From Hericium rajendrae (lineage: Eukaryota > Basidiomycota > Agaricomycetes > Russulales > Hericiaceae): a stretch of 64,000 nucleotides of DNA. This document shows positions 1-10,291 of this stretch, piece by piece. A model generated the notes under the pieces. It was not told where the DNA came from. It saw only the letters and a list, made by a program, of their open reading frames with translations, and did no database searches. Numbering within the stretch: position 1 is the first letter of the stretch; each line of letters begins with the position of its first letter. The translations under genes and the position numbers were made by a program. The DNA is taken from contig CM065880.1 in the NCBI GenBank assembly GCA_033439255.1, positions 3,410,001 through 3,474,000 of the forward strand, given 5' to 3'.

Positions 1-1
1 C

Positions 2-796
2 GGCGAGCAGTTCGCCTGCTCAGTCGGATTCGTTGCGTTCTACAGTGACGTTGAACACGAAGTTTCCCGCGTCCGCTCTGGCCATCTCGTAACCCTCACA
101 TATAGCCTGTATCTCGAGAACATCGCCATGGAGGACAACCGCTTCGATGTCGGCGCCCAGCTGATGCTCACTGTAGCCCCGAATGGGTTGAAGTTCGACC
201 AGATGCTGAGCGAATTGCTCCGTGATCCGTCATTCTTACCCGACGGTGGTCTCCTCGGATTCGGTCTCCAACACAAGTACCCGGTCGAATGGAATCTGGA
301 ACATGTTCACAAGCTACTGAAGGGCAGCGATGCTATCATCTGGCGCACGTCTGAGAGGCTGTCCCTGAAGCCCACGCTCTACTTTTTCCACGAAGGAAAA
401 TACTGGTGCGAGGCTAATCCTTATGAGCCGTCGCTAGTGAGGGTGTTGTTTCGCAAAGCTCCTCCATTCATCGAAGGGGAGGTGGATACAGACGGGCCAA
501 ACATCATTTCAGATCTCAAGGAAATGAAAGGCACCATCGTCATCGAGAGGGTCCACACGGCCAGTTCGCGAAGCTCGCGGTCCCGAAAGTGTGTAGATGA
601 AGTCGATGAGCCGGTTGTACCGGTGAGTTGGGTGACAGACCGCACGTCGTTCACTGCCCTCAAGACCACGTATACCGAGCATAACTACAAATGGTCAACG
701 CACAATGCCTTTAAAGCTGAGGTCTGTTTGCGTGTACGCGTCACAAGCTTTGAGGAGAGGCGAGGTATCAGGAGAGACGAGGAACTTAAAGGGTAA
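2..796 (+). CDS. 2OG-Fe(II) oxygenase-like protein, copy 1 (5' part outside window)
   Basis: The reading frame is open from base 2 to the TAA at 794-796, and the gene clearly starts upstream of the window. The first residues give SVGFVAFYSDVEHEV and then SGHLVTLTYSLYLE, the stretch that carries the distal metal-binding His and the 2OG-contacting basic residue in five paralogs of this window. The usual Arg of GHRVTLT is Leu here (GHLVTLT), so the co-substrate site may be altered. FLPDGGLLGFGLQHKYP and LLKGSDAIIWR are also shared with the paralogs. The N-terminal HxD half lies outside. Family membership comes from within-window similarity and the HxD..H..R pattern of P4H-like dioxygenases; the substrate is unknown. 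Confidence 0.8.
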   Translation, partial: GEQFACSVGFVAFYSDVEHEVSRVRSGHLVTLTYSLYLENIAMEDNRFDVGAQLMLTVAPNGLKFDQMLSELLRDPSFLPDGGLLGFGLQHKYPVEWNLEHVHKLLKGSDAIIWRTSERLSLKPTLYFFHEGKYWCEANPYEPSLVRVLFRKAPPFIEGEVDTDGPNIISDLKEMKGTIVIERVHTASSRSSRSRKCVDEVDEPVVPVSWVTDRTSFTALKTTYTEHNYKWSTHNAFKAEVCLRVRVTSFEERRGIRRDEELKG

Positions 797-1290
797 TGGG
801 TGAAGACGGCGGGGATGACGGAGGAGATGAGTGGATGTAGTTGACGTGTTCCGTTCAAGGACATGACCATGTAGCAGTGCTTGACTTGATACTCTGGAAG
901 GCCGGTCGATTTTCCACTGCAAGGGGAGTAGCTCGCAGCATGCTTTCAATGATTGGTCAACACCGGCACTTGTGTACTGCACGTTCAAGAGTGTTCCGAA
1001 GTGTCCATTAGAATGATGTATGCATGACTCTCGTCGATTGGAAAGGACATGCCGAACATTGCCATAGAATACATAGTGTTGACCCCTCAAAGAATGAAGT
1101 AGATGAAATTATTTGTCCTAGTTACTCTCAGAAAAAATATGTGTACATATACACAAGACACGGCGGAGCTGGCGCTCCGCCGGTCTTGGTAGCAGGTCTA
1201 TGCATGAGCTGGGGGTGCCAACTTATTTATTCCAGTACATAGTAGGTCTACTTTGAGTATGTACATGCACGTGCTAGTGAGCTTTCGAGG
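797..1290. other. intergenic, no gene seen
   Basis: This is the 3' flank of the first oxygenase gene. It has no convincing coding frame and no obvious repeat. A short GC-rich inverted motif (GGCGGAGCTGGCGCTCCGCC) lies near 1162-1181 and could fold into a stable hairpin. Confidence 0.4.
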
Positions 1291-1542
1291 GTGCAGCGAT
1301 CAGACACCGTTAGCAATGGCATTAATGTATGCGGCAATCCGAATGTACTCGAATCATGTTGGGAAGAAATTCATGGGCGGCTGCTCCTCGCGCGCCTCGA
1401 CGAGTGGGGCCACGAGCAGAATTACGTCAATCTCCACATCACCGACTGGGAGGAGCGCAAAACGTGCGTGGAACACATGTACTACGACGTGTGCGCAATC
1501 GTGCTGGGAGTCGCACATTGGATATGCCCCGAGGACTGGTGA
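1291..1542 (+). CDS. possible coding fragment of unknown function
   Basis: An open frame ends with residues reading DEWGHEQNYVNLHITDWEER and MYYDVCAIVLGVAHWICPEDW-stop. The composition (many W, Y, D, E and few low-complexity runs) looks like real protein rather than a shadow frame. I recognise no family and see no clear ATG. It may be the last exon of an unannotated gene or a decayed fragment. About 700 bp after it (1543-2260) I see nothing certain. Confidence 0.22.
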   Translation: MQRSDTVSNGINVCGNPNVLESCWEEIHGRLLLARLDEWGHEQNYVNLHITDWEERKTCVEHMYYDVCAIVLGVAHWICPEDW

Positions 1543-2264
1543 CGTTACGTGGGCGAGCGCTTCGAGAGATTTCTGGTCAGGCGCTGATTGAGGAGAGACC
1601 AGTGGACAGAGGTCACAACGAAGGAGTGGACAGCAAGGAAGGTAATTTCTACAGAAAGCGCCGGTCGCGACGACGCTGATTTGGTGTAGGAGAACAAACT
1701 TTTAGCGAGTTGGGTAGAGTTGTGGATTATCAGGGTCATTGGAAGAGCTCACCTACACCCAAAAAGCACTGTAGTGCACTGTGCATCGAGGAATCGCAGT
1801 CGGCATGAGTAATCCCGAGACGCAGCCTGACGCAGCATAACACGGGGCGAAGGCACAGCATACCTGACAACGATCATCCTCTTTCCTACCTCTACCACTG
1901 CTTTCCTTTCCCTTCGTTGACGTTTAGGACGATGCGTGACATGCCCGATATGTGTTCTGCCGACAACTAATGCCACTTAATCCAGAATTCGTCAGTTTCA
2001 ACGTATCGGCGCAAAATCACCACAATATCTCTGCGTCTGGGCAAGTACTGTGGCACTCACCATTGAAGGCAGAAGTAAGCATGCTGATGCAAACTCTGCA
2101 TTGTCACCATGCTGAATTGTGCGCAGCTTCATGACGATAGCGAGGAAGAGCAGTCTACAGACTGCGCATGGTAAAGACTACAACCAAACATGAATAGACA
2201 CGGCAGATTTGCGGGAAGAGGGTTAAAGCCAAACATGTACAATTGCTGCGCGGTGTCCTGGGTA

Positions 2265-2460
2265 AGAGTAGAGTAATAGATCAGCATCCTTGTAAGGTCA
2301 TCCAGACCATGAGCATCTCCAGTCTAACCATTTACATCTGATGACTCACCTGAGGCTGCTGCTGTAATTTCTCCACAATGATCGCAATATCCTAGCTCTG
2401 TATCACAGTAATTGATGTCTGTGAAGTCATCAGCCTCATGCCAACCAACAAGCAACAGCA
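2265..2460 (-). pseudogene. decayed copy of the 3' part of the MLKL-like gene at 6.6-7.6 kb
   Basis: Read on the minus strand this stretch aligns with the last large exon, following intron and final exon of the gene at 6553-7607. Shared landmarks are DIAIIVEKLQQ followed by a GTGAGTCATC donor, and the same order of motifs into the downstream exon (CAGCATCC on the plus strand). It carries an in-frame stop just before the conserved end and no upstream exons, so it is a remnant. It shows that this small gene has been duplicated locally. Confidence 0.4.
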
Positions 2461-2819
2461 GTAACTATAAAGACTGTGAGAGGACATAAATCAGTGATCA
2501 CCCATATTAAATATGAGCACAATAAGAGGCCAGGAGCAATGACTATGCAATGTTGCTGTTCTCAAGTATTGCACGATGCAAATCAAGGGGGGTGCGGGAT
2601 GTTAATCCGGGACAGGGGGTTAGGTAGTTAGTTAGGGTGTAGGTTGGCTTACCAGAAATATTGACCGTACAAATGTAAACCCACCTTAGGGTTAAAGTTG
2701 CCTTATTGGGATACCACCACATATCCTGTCTCGCATCGAAAAGTTCCAAAATTCTGCAAAGATAGCATCCAAGCAGCAAGGTTTCATCTATTTATCATAC
2801 AGGATGGTGCAGCAACACT

Positions 2820-3425
2820 TGCTATCCCACTTCATACACAGATGGACCCACCGATCGACCGCAACTATCCGATCAGAGCGAAACTAACAGCGATAGCGAC
2901 CAAGGGTATGGTAGTATCCAAGGTGGGGCGGTTGACGACACAGTGAGTGATGGACTGTACGATGAAGATGCTGCAGAACGGGGATATGATGGGATAGTTG
3001 GAGAGTTCGTGAATGCCGTAGAGGTGTCAGACAAATGTCAGACAAAGGAACAGGGGTGGGCGCAACAGATCACGGTGCTGCGAAAGGCGAGCTATCGGTG
3101 AATGGTGCGACAGATACAGGTGAGATCGTTCAGCTGGTTAGTGACGACTTTTCAGACGCACCTGACCCTCTGATTTCCGCCGCCTCCAATTCTGTCGCCA
3201 TCGCCGTTGCAACTGAAGCTCAGCCGATCGAAGCCGCGGGTCCCGAGCAATCGAGTGCCACGGCACCGGCCCTGCAGTCGACTTCGTTAACCAGTCGGCC
3301 CCAATGAAAGCGAAAGGAGAGAGATCTCATTGAGATAAAGAACTATATTTGTGGGGAGCAGGCACGAGCTGGAGGAAACGACGTTGTTGAATGCAGAAAG
3401 CCCGGCTGCGAGACTCAATGGGTGA
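2820..3425 (+). pseudogene. decayed coding fragment with a Cys-rich end
   Basis: Pieces of plausible protein occur in more than one frame. The first is acidic and Ser/Asp-rich (SDQSETNSDSDQGYGS). The second, from about 3035, is Ala/Ser-rich and low in complexity. The third ends in NYICGEQ..VECRKPGCETQW before a GTGAGT donor at 3422. The C-x(n)-C-x4-C end resembles the Cys-rich (PHD-like) pieces common in repeat-associated agaricomycete proteins. The frames are not joined by clear introns, so I call it a remnant. Confidence 0.3.
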
Positions 3426-3429
3426 GTGT

Positions 3430-5238
3430 TGATAAAGGGGATTAGCTCTGCAACTATACTCACCAGTGTTTTAGTACCATCTAGACTGCTTATACCTCAA
3501 TATGACACCAAGGCGATGGACATGCAAGACGTGCACCGAAGGACAAAGAGGAAAACAGTGTAGAGAGTGATATCAACGTGCGGGGTACTAGTGCGGGGTA
3601 CAGGAGATAAGAGTTCAACAAATCTTATCTTATCAATTTCCATATTGGGACATGTGCCTGATTACATACGTACTTAGTCTGACCGTATGACCCACTACCA
3701 GAAATTTCGACCATATGTTTTCTTTTAACATCCCACACCCCCCTTGATGCAAATATGCATATAAACCATGTTTATGTTTTGTGTGTAGCTTGCTAATAGT
3801 GGACAAGTCAATGATGTGCTAGGCACCAGACAGGCAATTTGAAAAATGTACCTTCTTGAAGGAGGTGAAGATTTTTTCACTACAAAACTCAATTACTTAC
3901 TGTGCAGTAACACATCAATGTAGATGTTACACTGCGTGTCTTACTTTGCCTCAAACAATAATCATACATTGTGATAAGCATTTGAACTATGACCACAGTA
4001 AACACTTCAGCTCTAGTGCTATTATGCTAGATTTGGCTGAATAGTTGATCATAAAAGTAAGATAGATAATGCACAAATTTATCACTTCTTATATAAGCAA
4101 CTTGAACCCTTGAGTGTGATAATAACTCCTCTGTAGCAACTCATACAACTATAAAACTACTTCCTAAAATGCATACCTAAGATGTATAAGCATAGACACC
4201 TGAAAGATTTTGTAAAAATATGAAAATTTGAGAGTTGTATAAAGTTCACAACCTTAACTAACTCAACCCTCCTGAAAAGTGCTTTTTTGTGATTTTTAAT
4301 GCTCCTGATGCATTTTCTAAAATTTGGCCTGATATAATTTGATAGATCATGTGATTTATATAATCCATCACATTGTAAGGACTGACTCAGATTGGTGTGC
4401 CACAATGTAACGCCTACGCCAAAAGGGTGCAATGTCAAGCTTGGCTTGACATCTGGCACACGGTATATATACACTTCTAAGTCATGAAGGACCAATTCAT
4501 GACACACATAATGTTATCCTAACCAATTTGAGAAAAACATTTCAGACATGAAAGTCCATATTTTTTCCTTAGATATAAATGTAAACATGGATTGAAAATA
4601 CAGATATAGATGTCCACATTTTTGTCTAGATGGCAGGTAATATTGTCTGAAGAGTCACATTTTACCAATAAATGTGACTTTAGAGTTCATATTTTCTGTC
4701 AGATGCTGCACGACCTGTTTGAGACAGGAACTTGTGATATATTGATTACATCATCAAACAGAGTTGTAATTTGTAGATCACAGCAGATCATGTCTAAATG
4801 AGGAAGAAGGGTAAAGCTCCTCACAAAAATTTCACATAAAAATACCTAAACTACTCATAATAATGCAAGCTCCTGTCCTAACCCAACCTCCTTACCCCTC
4901 TCTCAGCAAACATATACCAGCCAACCCAACCCCAAACCTAAACCTAACCCAACCATCAACTCAACCCTCAACTCAACTTATCCCAACCTCAACCAGTGTG
5001 ACTGCAAAAGCTACTTTGTAATATGCAGTCTGGAGTCTAATTATGTGGCTCATTACTCATCTAAATATGTCAGTTTTACTGTCAGTCCGGATTGACAATA
5101 GCTAAAGCTAGCCTCAACATGATGGCTGAGAGCATGATGGGCTGCAAGGATAGGGCCCACAGGTCACATCTAGAAAAGGGAGCTGATGTAACTATGTGAC
5201 ATACATATCTCAGATATTACATACACTTTTTTGTCATA
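3430..5238. other. AT-rich, gene-poor repeat tract
   Basis: Base composition drops sharply relative to the housekeeping block. No frame has convincing protein character. A strong hairpin lies at 4432-4452 (ATGTCAAGC / GCTTGACAT, 3-nt loop) and is extended by GTGTGCCA (4394-4401) against TGGCACAC further out. Short motifs like GATGTCCACATTTTT recur here and again at 5655-5755. This looks like decayed transposon sequence. Confidence 0.4.
4875..4990. repeat. C-rich simple repeat (CCCAAC / CCTAAAC-like)
   Basis: Irregular runs of CCCAACC, CCTAAACC and CTCAACC fill this stretch. A G-rich counterpart (GGTTGGGTTGG) lies at about 5408-5482, so the two can pair as arms of a foldback. The repeat is not a TTAGGG telomere array. 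Confidence 0.5.
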
Positions 5239-5655
5239 GAGTTTACAGTTTCTGGAAGTGTCTCAACATCCTCACACCTGAGATGGTCTCAACGGTCTCA
5301 ACTGTCCCATGGTGGGACAGTCAGCTTGGACAGGTTGGACAGTCTGGACAGTTGCCTTATTCAGACACCTCTTCGAATTGTCCACCATGCAGTCCCTTTT
5401 TGTGCTCATGCTGGTTGGGGTTGGGATGAGTTGGGTTGGTGGTTGGGTTGGCAGTTGGGTTGATGGTTGGGTTGGTAGTTATATTGATTTTTTGAGGGAT
5501 GTGAGATATTGAGTTTGAGTTAGGATTGGACAGACCAATCATCCCGACTGTCCCAACTGTCCACAATTGAATGGCTTACTTAAGCATTTCAGGACGGTTG
5601 AGACAGTTGAGATGGTCAAGATGGTTGAAACACTTTTAGAAACTGTAAACCCTCT
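5239..5655. repeat. imperfect inverted repeat (decayed foldback)
   Basis: The left arm begins GTTTACAGTTTCTGGAAGTG and continues with TGAGATGGTCTCAACGGTCTC. The right arm, reversed, begins GTTTACAGTTTCTAAAAGTG and continues with matching CATCTCAACTGTCTCAACCG. Inside the left arm is a perfect hairpin, ACTGTCCCA-TGG-TGGGACAGT (5301-5321). The G-rich GGTTGGGTTGG run lies in the centre. Confidence 0.5.
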
Positions 5656-5755
5656 TTTTGTCAGATGTCCGCATTTTTTGTTGGATGTTCACATTTTTTG
5701 TTGGATGTCTGCATTTTTTTGTCAGATGTCCACATTTCTTGTCCGACATCTGCAC
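5655..5755 (+). repeat. five ~20-bp tandem units, TTTTTTGTYRGATGTYCRCA
   Basis: Five consecutive units each contain a T-run, then TGTYRGATGTYCRCA or a close variant. The last unit has GACATC instead of GATGTC, again a TG/CA swap. Related single units occur around 4550-4700. Confidence 0.55.
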
Positions 5756-5822
5756 TCAAGTCTGACCAAAAATGCAGACAATCCGAAAACTTCCATAACT
5801 GGCACAATCTAAATTTGGGTTA

Positions 5823-6330
5823 CTATGTCTGGCCTAGAAGAGAACAACTTTTAAAATGTTCTGATCACTCATGCACTACGTCGAAAGAATCATACATTTT
5901 GCCCTAATTTTTTGTCAGACCTTTGCAGAAGGTTCTTAACTCCTGTTTGTGAATATCTCAGATTTATGGAGGGAGTTTGAGTAGCACTCGACATCGTCTA
6001 CGATGACGACTTCAAAACAGCCCTCCATGCTGCGTAAGGAACAACAATTGGTCATTATCAGAATCATGGCCTAGATCCATGGGATCTGCATGGTCTTTGA
6101 CCATGTGAATTCCGCGGATCAGCCAAATTGCATACACCTGAGCTAAAAATGCGAGTTTTGTGATTTTTTATACATTCTCCATCACAATGCACCGAAACGA
6201 CGACATGGCTATATTACAGAGATGTGTACGAGCTCATACAAATATTTTCAAGGGCATCGGGCAGCAGTAAACCAATTGCGAACCCGATTGTTCTCTTCCA
6301 GACAATTGTTCTCTTCTAGGCCAGACATAG
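5823..6330. mobile_element. 508-bp MITE with TA target duplication (Tc1/mariner-like)
   Basis: The ends are perfect 25-bp inverted repeats starting CTATGTCTGGCCTAGAAG. TA precedes the left end (5821-5822) and follows the right end (6331-6332), as expected for Tc1/mariner insertion. No transposase is encoded. The right end carries a second partial copy of GGAAGAGAACAA just inside the terminal repeat. The superfamily is inferred from the TA duplication only. Confidence 0.6.
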
Positions 6331-6552
6331 TAGATCAATAGATAAGATAACAGAACATTCATGCATCCGCTCCGAGTCCGACCGGAGTGCGAGCCTGCCT
6401 CCAAGATGGGTTTCGAGACTGTTGCTGACATCCTTGCAAGTCTCTGAGGCCTGATTGATGCATGCATGCATGGCCTTTACAAACCTTCCCCCGACATTCT
6501 GGGAAGGTGGTGGATTTGTCTGTTGACTATCTTACAGTCGACTATCGTACAG

Positions 6553-7607
6553 TTAATCAAAGAAAATGACTGATGCTAGAACTATAACGGGCGGTGCCAC
6601 AAGCCCAGCATCCTCGAAGACATTCAAAGCCATGAGTATTCCAAGTACAATTATATACATTTAAGAACTCACCTGCTGTAGCTTTTCCACGATCACCGCA
6701 ATATCATGATGCTGCATCATAAGGAGTGGTGTCTGCAATGCCATTTCATGACTCTGCATCACAACGACCGATGTCTGAGATATCATTAGTTTTGCGTCGC
6801 TCGCCGCGGCATCACTAGCCATCACACTCACCTGAAAACTCATGACTGCTCTTTGGAAATCCCTGCCCGATCTGTCTATTGCTTGCTTCAGGCTCTTTCG
6901 GTGAACAGCCTGCCCGAATGACTTCCATCCCAGCTTCCTCGGCGAGTGGCAGGCCTCTAGGGCCGCGAGCACCTGGTCCAGGTCACTTTGGAGGGCATCA
7001 GGGAAGGTGCAGCTGAGATAAGATGAGGGGCCACCTTTTCAAGTTTACCAATGCGCTCTGTAGGCCCTCGGATAAGCACTCCCGACCATCATGCAATGCC
7101 CGTGAACGCTCGCAATGCTCTACCGCCGCACAGACGGCGGCCTCGAACTTCTCGATGCCACATCGTACCTCCTGCCACGATGTGCCACAATCGTTGACCT
7201 CCTACCAATCCAGCAATTGTATCAGCATTGATCGCGCACAAAGCCGCCAATGTACGTACGTCACAGATCTTCTTCAGCTGGACGAGTAAGCTGGCCGCGG
7301 CGCCGATGTATGGCAGGCCTTGAGTGACATCTCCCACGACGCCGGCGACGCATATCAGATCATCGACCGCGACGCGCTTGTCCGGTTTCGCTACATCTTG
7401 AGATAAAAACCTACTGTAAATCACATTGACAGCGAAGAAGTACACACCAGCAGCCGTATGGTTCCGCTTTGGCCAGATCCGCGTCATAGAAAATCGGGGG
7501 ATACGTTTCAGAACGCCTTTCTTCGCAGAAGCGTTTGTGGTGACCTCGGCAGAGGATATCGGCGAGGCATTGGTAGAGAGACAAGTTGCTTCAGATGAGG
7601 CCGCCAT
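6553..7607 (-). CDS. small MLKL-like helical-bundle protein (259 aa)
   Basis: Five exons join cleanly on the minus strand: 7607-7448, 7396-7260, 7171-7049, 6972-6673 and 6612-6553. Introns are 51-88 bp with GT..AG ends and the reading phase is kept throughout. Exon 2 encodes GLPYIGAAASLLVQLKKICDE, a helix seen at the start of the four-helix bundle of fungal MLKL-like and STAND/kinase cell-death proteins. The following exons are helical (EKFEAAVCAAVEHCERS; LGWKSFGQAVHRKSLKQAID; VIVEKLQQ). No kinase, NACHT or repeat domain follows, so it would be a stand-alone bundle or a truncated member. The alternative is an orphan helical protein. A decayed copy lies at 2265-2460. The family call is inference from motif style. 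Confidence 0.5.
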
Positions 7608-7950
7608 CGGCACAGACAACGCCGAGGTAGGCGTTGCCCCCAAAGGCGGCCTCGACCGTCTGGGGAAGAAGGACGACGTGAGTAACACGAGGCCAAGCGA
7701 TAGGGGAGGCTGCCTTGGGCGAGATCGGCTGGTGCTCTCTGCATATAAGCACGGCTGTTGTGGCTATGCGGCGCTTCATCCCCCGAGTATCCCACAGCTG
7801 TCAACGTACACAGGAACACAGAGAATAAGCCAGGTGACCGAGCCTGAGCGCAGCATTCCGCAGGAACTGTCAAGCGAAGGCATCGCTTGGCACAAGGCAA
7901 GTCCACGTCCATGAGGTGTGCTCCAAATCCACAGTTATCTGTTCTGAGTA

Positions 7951-8571
7951 TTGCGCAGTGAATTGAAATTGCAAGTGGATGGCGAGCGTGGGCGACCCTC
8001 CGCGAGGCATAGAACGATGAGAGCTAAATCCATTGAAGTCAGTTCCCTATCCTACGGGCGGACGCGATACGGCAGTCTTCTGCGCATACCTTCGCGTTAT
8101 ACGGTGTCGATAGTCGGGGCAACATCCAAATTCGACGATTGCGACAAGTCCATAGAGTATAGCACGGCAGGAGAGAAAGCACCATGGCTATACGATGCTT
8201 CTCTTTCCAAGTATCGCAAGGCGGCGAGTTGTGTAGATGGCGATGCTCTAGAAAACTATCCGTTGGATTCAGTAGACAATGTGGGAGGAACGGCCCTACT
8301 CGGTCAGATCAGGGCATCCGTGGGCACAAGACGGCGAGATGCGATGATCTCCGGTCGAGCTACATGGCTCCCAATCGACACGCCCGCATCGCGATGCAGT
8401 TATCTTCTATGGAGTGTAGGCCTTCACGTTCAACGATCAGCGACAACGAGACTGAGATTTCAGAGACAACTCGACGACGTGCCAGTTACCAAGCCGGTGA
8501 ATGGGGAAGTGCGCTTTCCTGAAAGAGGTAAGAATTTGGGAAATTCAGTTACTGAATCCAGAATCTCATAG
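7951..8571 (+). CDS. open frame of unknown function, doubtful
   Basis: A 206-codon frame runs uninterrupted here in a stretch with no other gene. It lies between two minus-strand genes. It has no recognised domain, no membrane segment and no introns, and a second frame overlaps it for about 110 codons. It could be chance. The flanks 7608-7950 and 8572-8780 show nothing else. Confidence 0.18.
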   Translation: MRSELKLQVDGERGRPSARHRTMRAKSIEVSSLSYGRTRYGSLLRIPSRYTVSIVGATSKFDDCDKSIEYSTAGEKAPWLYDASLSKYRKAASCVDGDALENYPLDSVDNVGGTALLGQIRASVGTRRRDAMISGRATWLPIDTPASRCSYLLWSVGLHVQRSATTRLRFQRQLDDVPVTKPVNGEVRFPERGKNLGNSVTESRIS

Positions 8572-8780
8572 GAATGATTGACCCATGTCAAGATCGGGTA
8601 TTAGCTTGATAGATATACGCCTCAAAACAGAAGACAAGCAGTAAGCACATCGATGGCCAATTGACTCACCAGAAAAATACATTGGAGTTCTTCTATAGAA
8701 CGCAAGGAGGAAAACAAGTCCATTGATACCAATGAACGCCAAAACAATGGGACACAGCGCGATGCATATGTATACAAATG

Positions 8781-9668
8781 TTAATTCTTGAGAAGCTCCT
8801 GTACGACCTGGTCCTCCGAGATCTTGGCGACATTCGCACCCCGATAGTTCATCCTCCTCAACACTTCGATCTGCGGCGACGCTTAATCAAATTGTGGCAA
8901 GACACAGAGAGGCGCGACGTACCACCTTCACCCGCTCGAATCCAAGCGCCTCGAACTGGTCTACGTGCGCCTTCTCCAGACCCGCGATGGCGATCTCGTC
9001 CCTCTCCGCTGCGGCCCTCGCATCCCCGTCCGGCCGCACCTTCGCACCGCCAGCATAGACCTGCACGCCCCAAGCCGCCGACAAATCAATCAGCCTCTTA
9101 TAAAGCCACACGCCCAGCACTTACCTGGGTCCAATACCGCGCCGTCTCCTCAAAACCACTGCGACTCGTCATATAATGCTTCGCGACCTCCGCATCCTGG
9201 GGGTCGTTCGGCTCCGGGCTGCACAGCAGGCTCTGCAGACTGATAAGCGTCGACTTGAGCGTGAGCACGGGCGACCACGCGTCCTTGAGGATGTCGAGGC
9301 AGATCGCGCCGCTCGCGGACGACACGTTCGGATGGTACACCTTGGTGAGGAACTTCAGCTTCGGCGGCTGGAACGGGTACGTCGGCGGGATCACGATGTC
9401 CTGCGGGGGGATGAGGGCGCGGAGGGCAGGGCAGGGGGCGCAGCACGCACGACGTCGAAGTGGCCGCCTTCGTAGGGCGTGCCCTCGGGGCCGTTGAACG
9501 AGCCCTTCAGATGGAACGGCGAGTTGTCAATGAGCTCGATCTCGACGTTGGACGCCTTGTCGGTCTTGCAGTCTGTGGGGCGAGATTTGGGTGAGATGGT
9601 CCATGCCCGCGTGCGGGCGACGCACCAGCGATTTCTTTGTTCACGCGGCGTAGGCGAGCGTCAGACAT
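8781..9668 (-). CDS. UBC1: ubiquitin-conjugating enzyme E2 with UBA domain (Ubc1/UBE2K type), 222 aa
   Basis: Five exons: 9668-9626, 9572-9451, 9400-9125, 9060-8923 and 8870-8781. Introns are 50-64 bp and the sum is exactly 223 codons. The protein starts [17 protein letters not shown] and contains the E2 core with HPN at residues 78-80 and the active cysteine at Cys89 in [11 protein letters not shown], then [16 protein letters not shown] and ARYWTQVYAGG. The C-terminal ~40 residues ([20 protein letters not shown]) form the UBA domain that sets Ubc1/UBE2K apart from other E2s. It accepts ubiquitin from E1 on Cys89 and extends Lys48-type chains with RING E3s in proteasomal degradation. Identity is strongly supported by both domains. 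It diverges from HEM13 across a 623-bp shared upstream region. Confidence 0.95.
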
Positions 9669-10291
9669 GATGAATACTGTACAAAATGCGTCAGAAGAGA
9701 AATGTGGTAGGATACAGTGCTGGAGGGGTCGAAACGACGAGTAGAATGAGTTGTAGTCACTAGCCGAAATTGAAGTCACAGGTCAGTGACGCCCTGACCC
9801 TTTGTAACGCAAGACTACAAAGTTGGTAACAAAGTCAGCGCTCAGCTCTCGCAAAGCTTATACAAACAGCTATTATCCCCGGCGCCCCGCAGCCAGTTTC
9901 TAACCTTTCTCTCGAAGTTAACATAATGAAGGCTTTTCTGCTCAAACGATATAACGATGTCTTGACACCGAACATATACAAGCCAGAACATATACATCTT
10001 ATCTGATTAGATGTCCTGATATTCCATCTTGCTGGAACGAATCTCGACCATCTCGCTGGATTCTCTCCGACATCTAGAGGCGGCATCCAGCACCATCGAG
10101 CCCTGCGCGGCAGTTCAGTCCTCGGAATAACAATTTTACTTGGGTAGGTATGTAAAGCCAACTGGGGAGACAATGACCTCCTAATTTTTCACTCTTACGA
10201 ACCAATCCCCTCGCGCCGTTCTCAACACCTCTCCCACATACTAGATCGCATTTCAACGCGCAGCAAGCTCTGCTTGCACACAACCACCACC
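9669..10291. promoter_or_regulatory. shared upstream region between divergent UBC1 and HEM13
   Basis: The two start codons are 623 bp apart and face away from each other, so both promoters lie here. CT-rich runs precede the HEM13 start, a common promoter feature in fungi. I see no definite binding site or TATA box. Confidence 0.5.

Noticed and set aside
4875-5482. Telomere or subtelomere signal in the CCCAACC / GGTTGGG runs
   Set aside because: Irregular units, not TTAGGG, and housekeeping genes follow on the right; more likely foldback arms.
7951-8571. Firm gene call for the 206-codon frame
   Set aside because: No domain, overlapping alternative frame and no intron signals; kept only as a doubtful entry.
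8781-9668. Calling this E2 a NEDD8-conjugating UBC12
   Set aside because: The N-terminus and the C-terminal UBA domain match Ubc1/UBE2K; UBC12 lacks a UBA domain.
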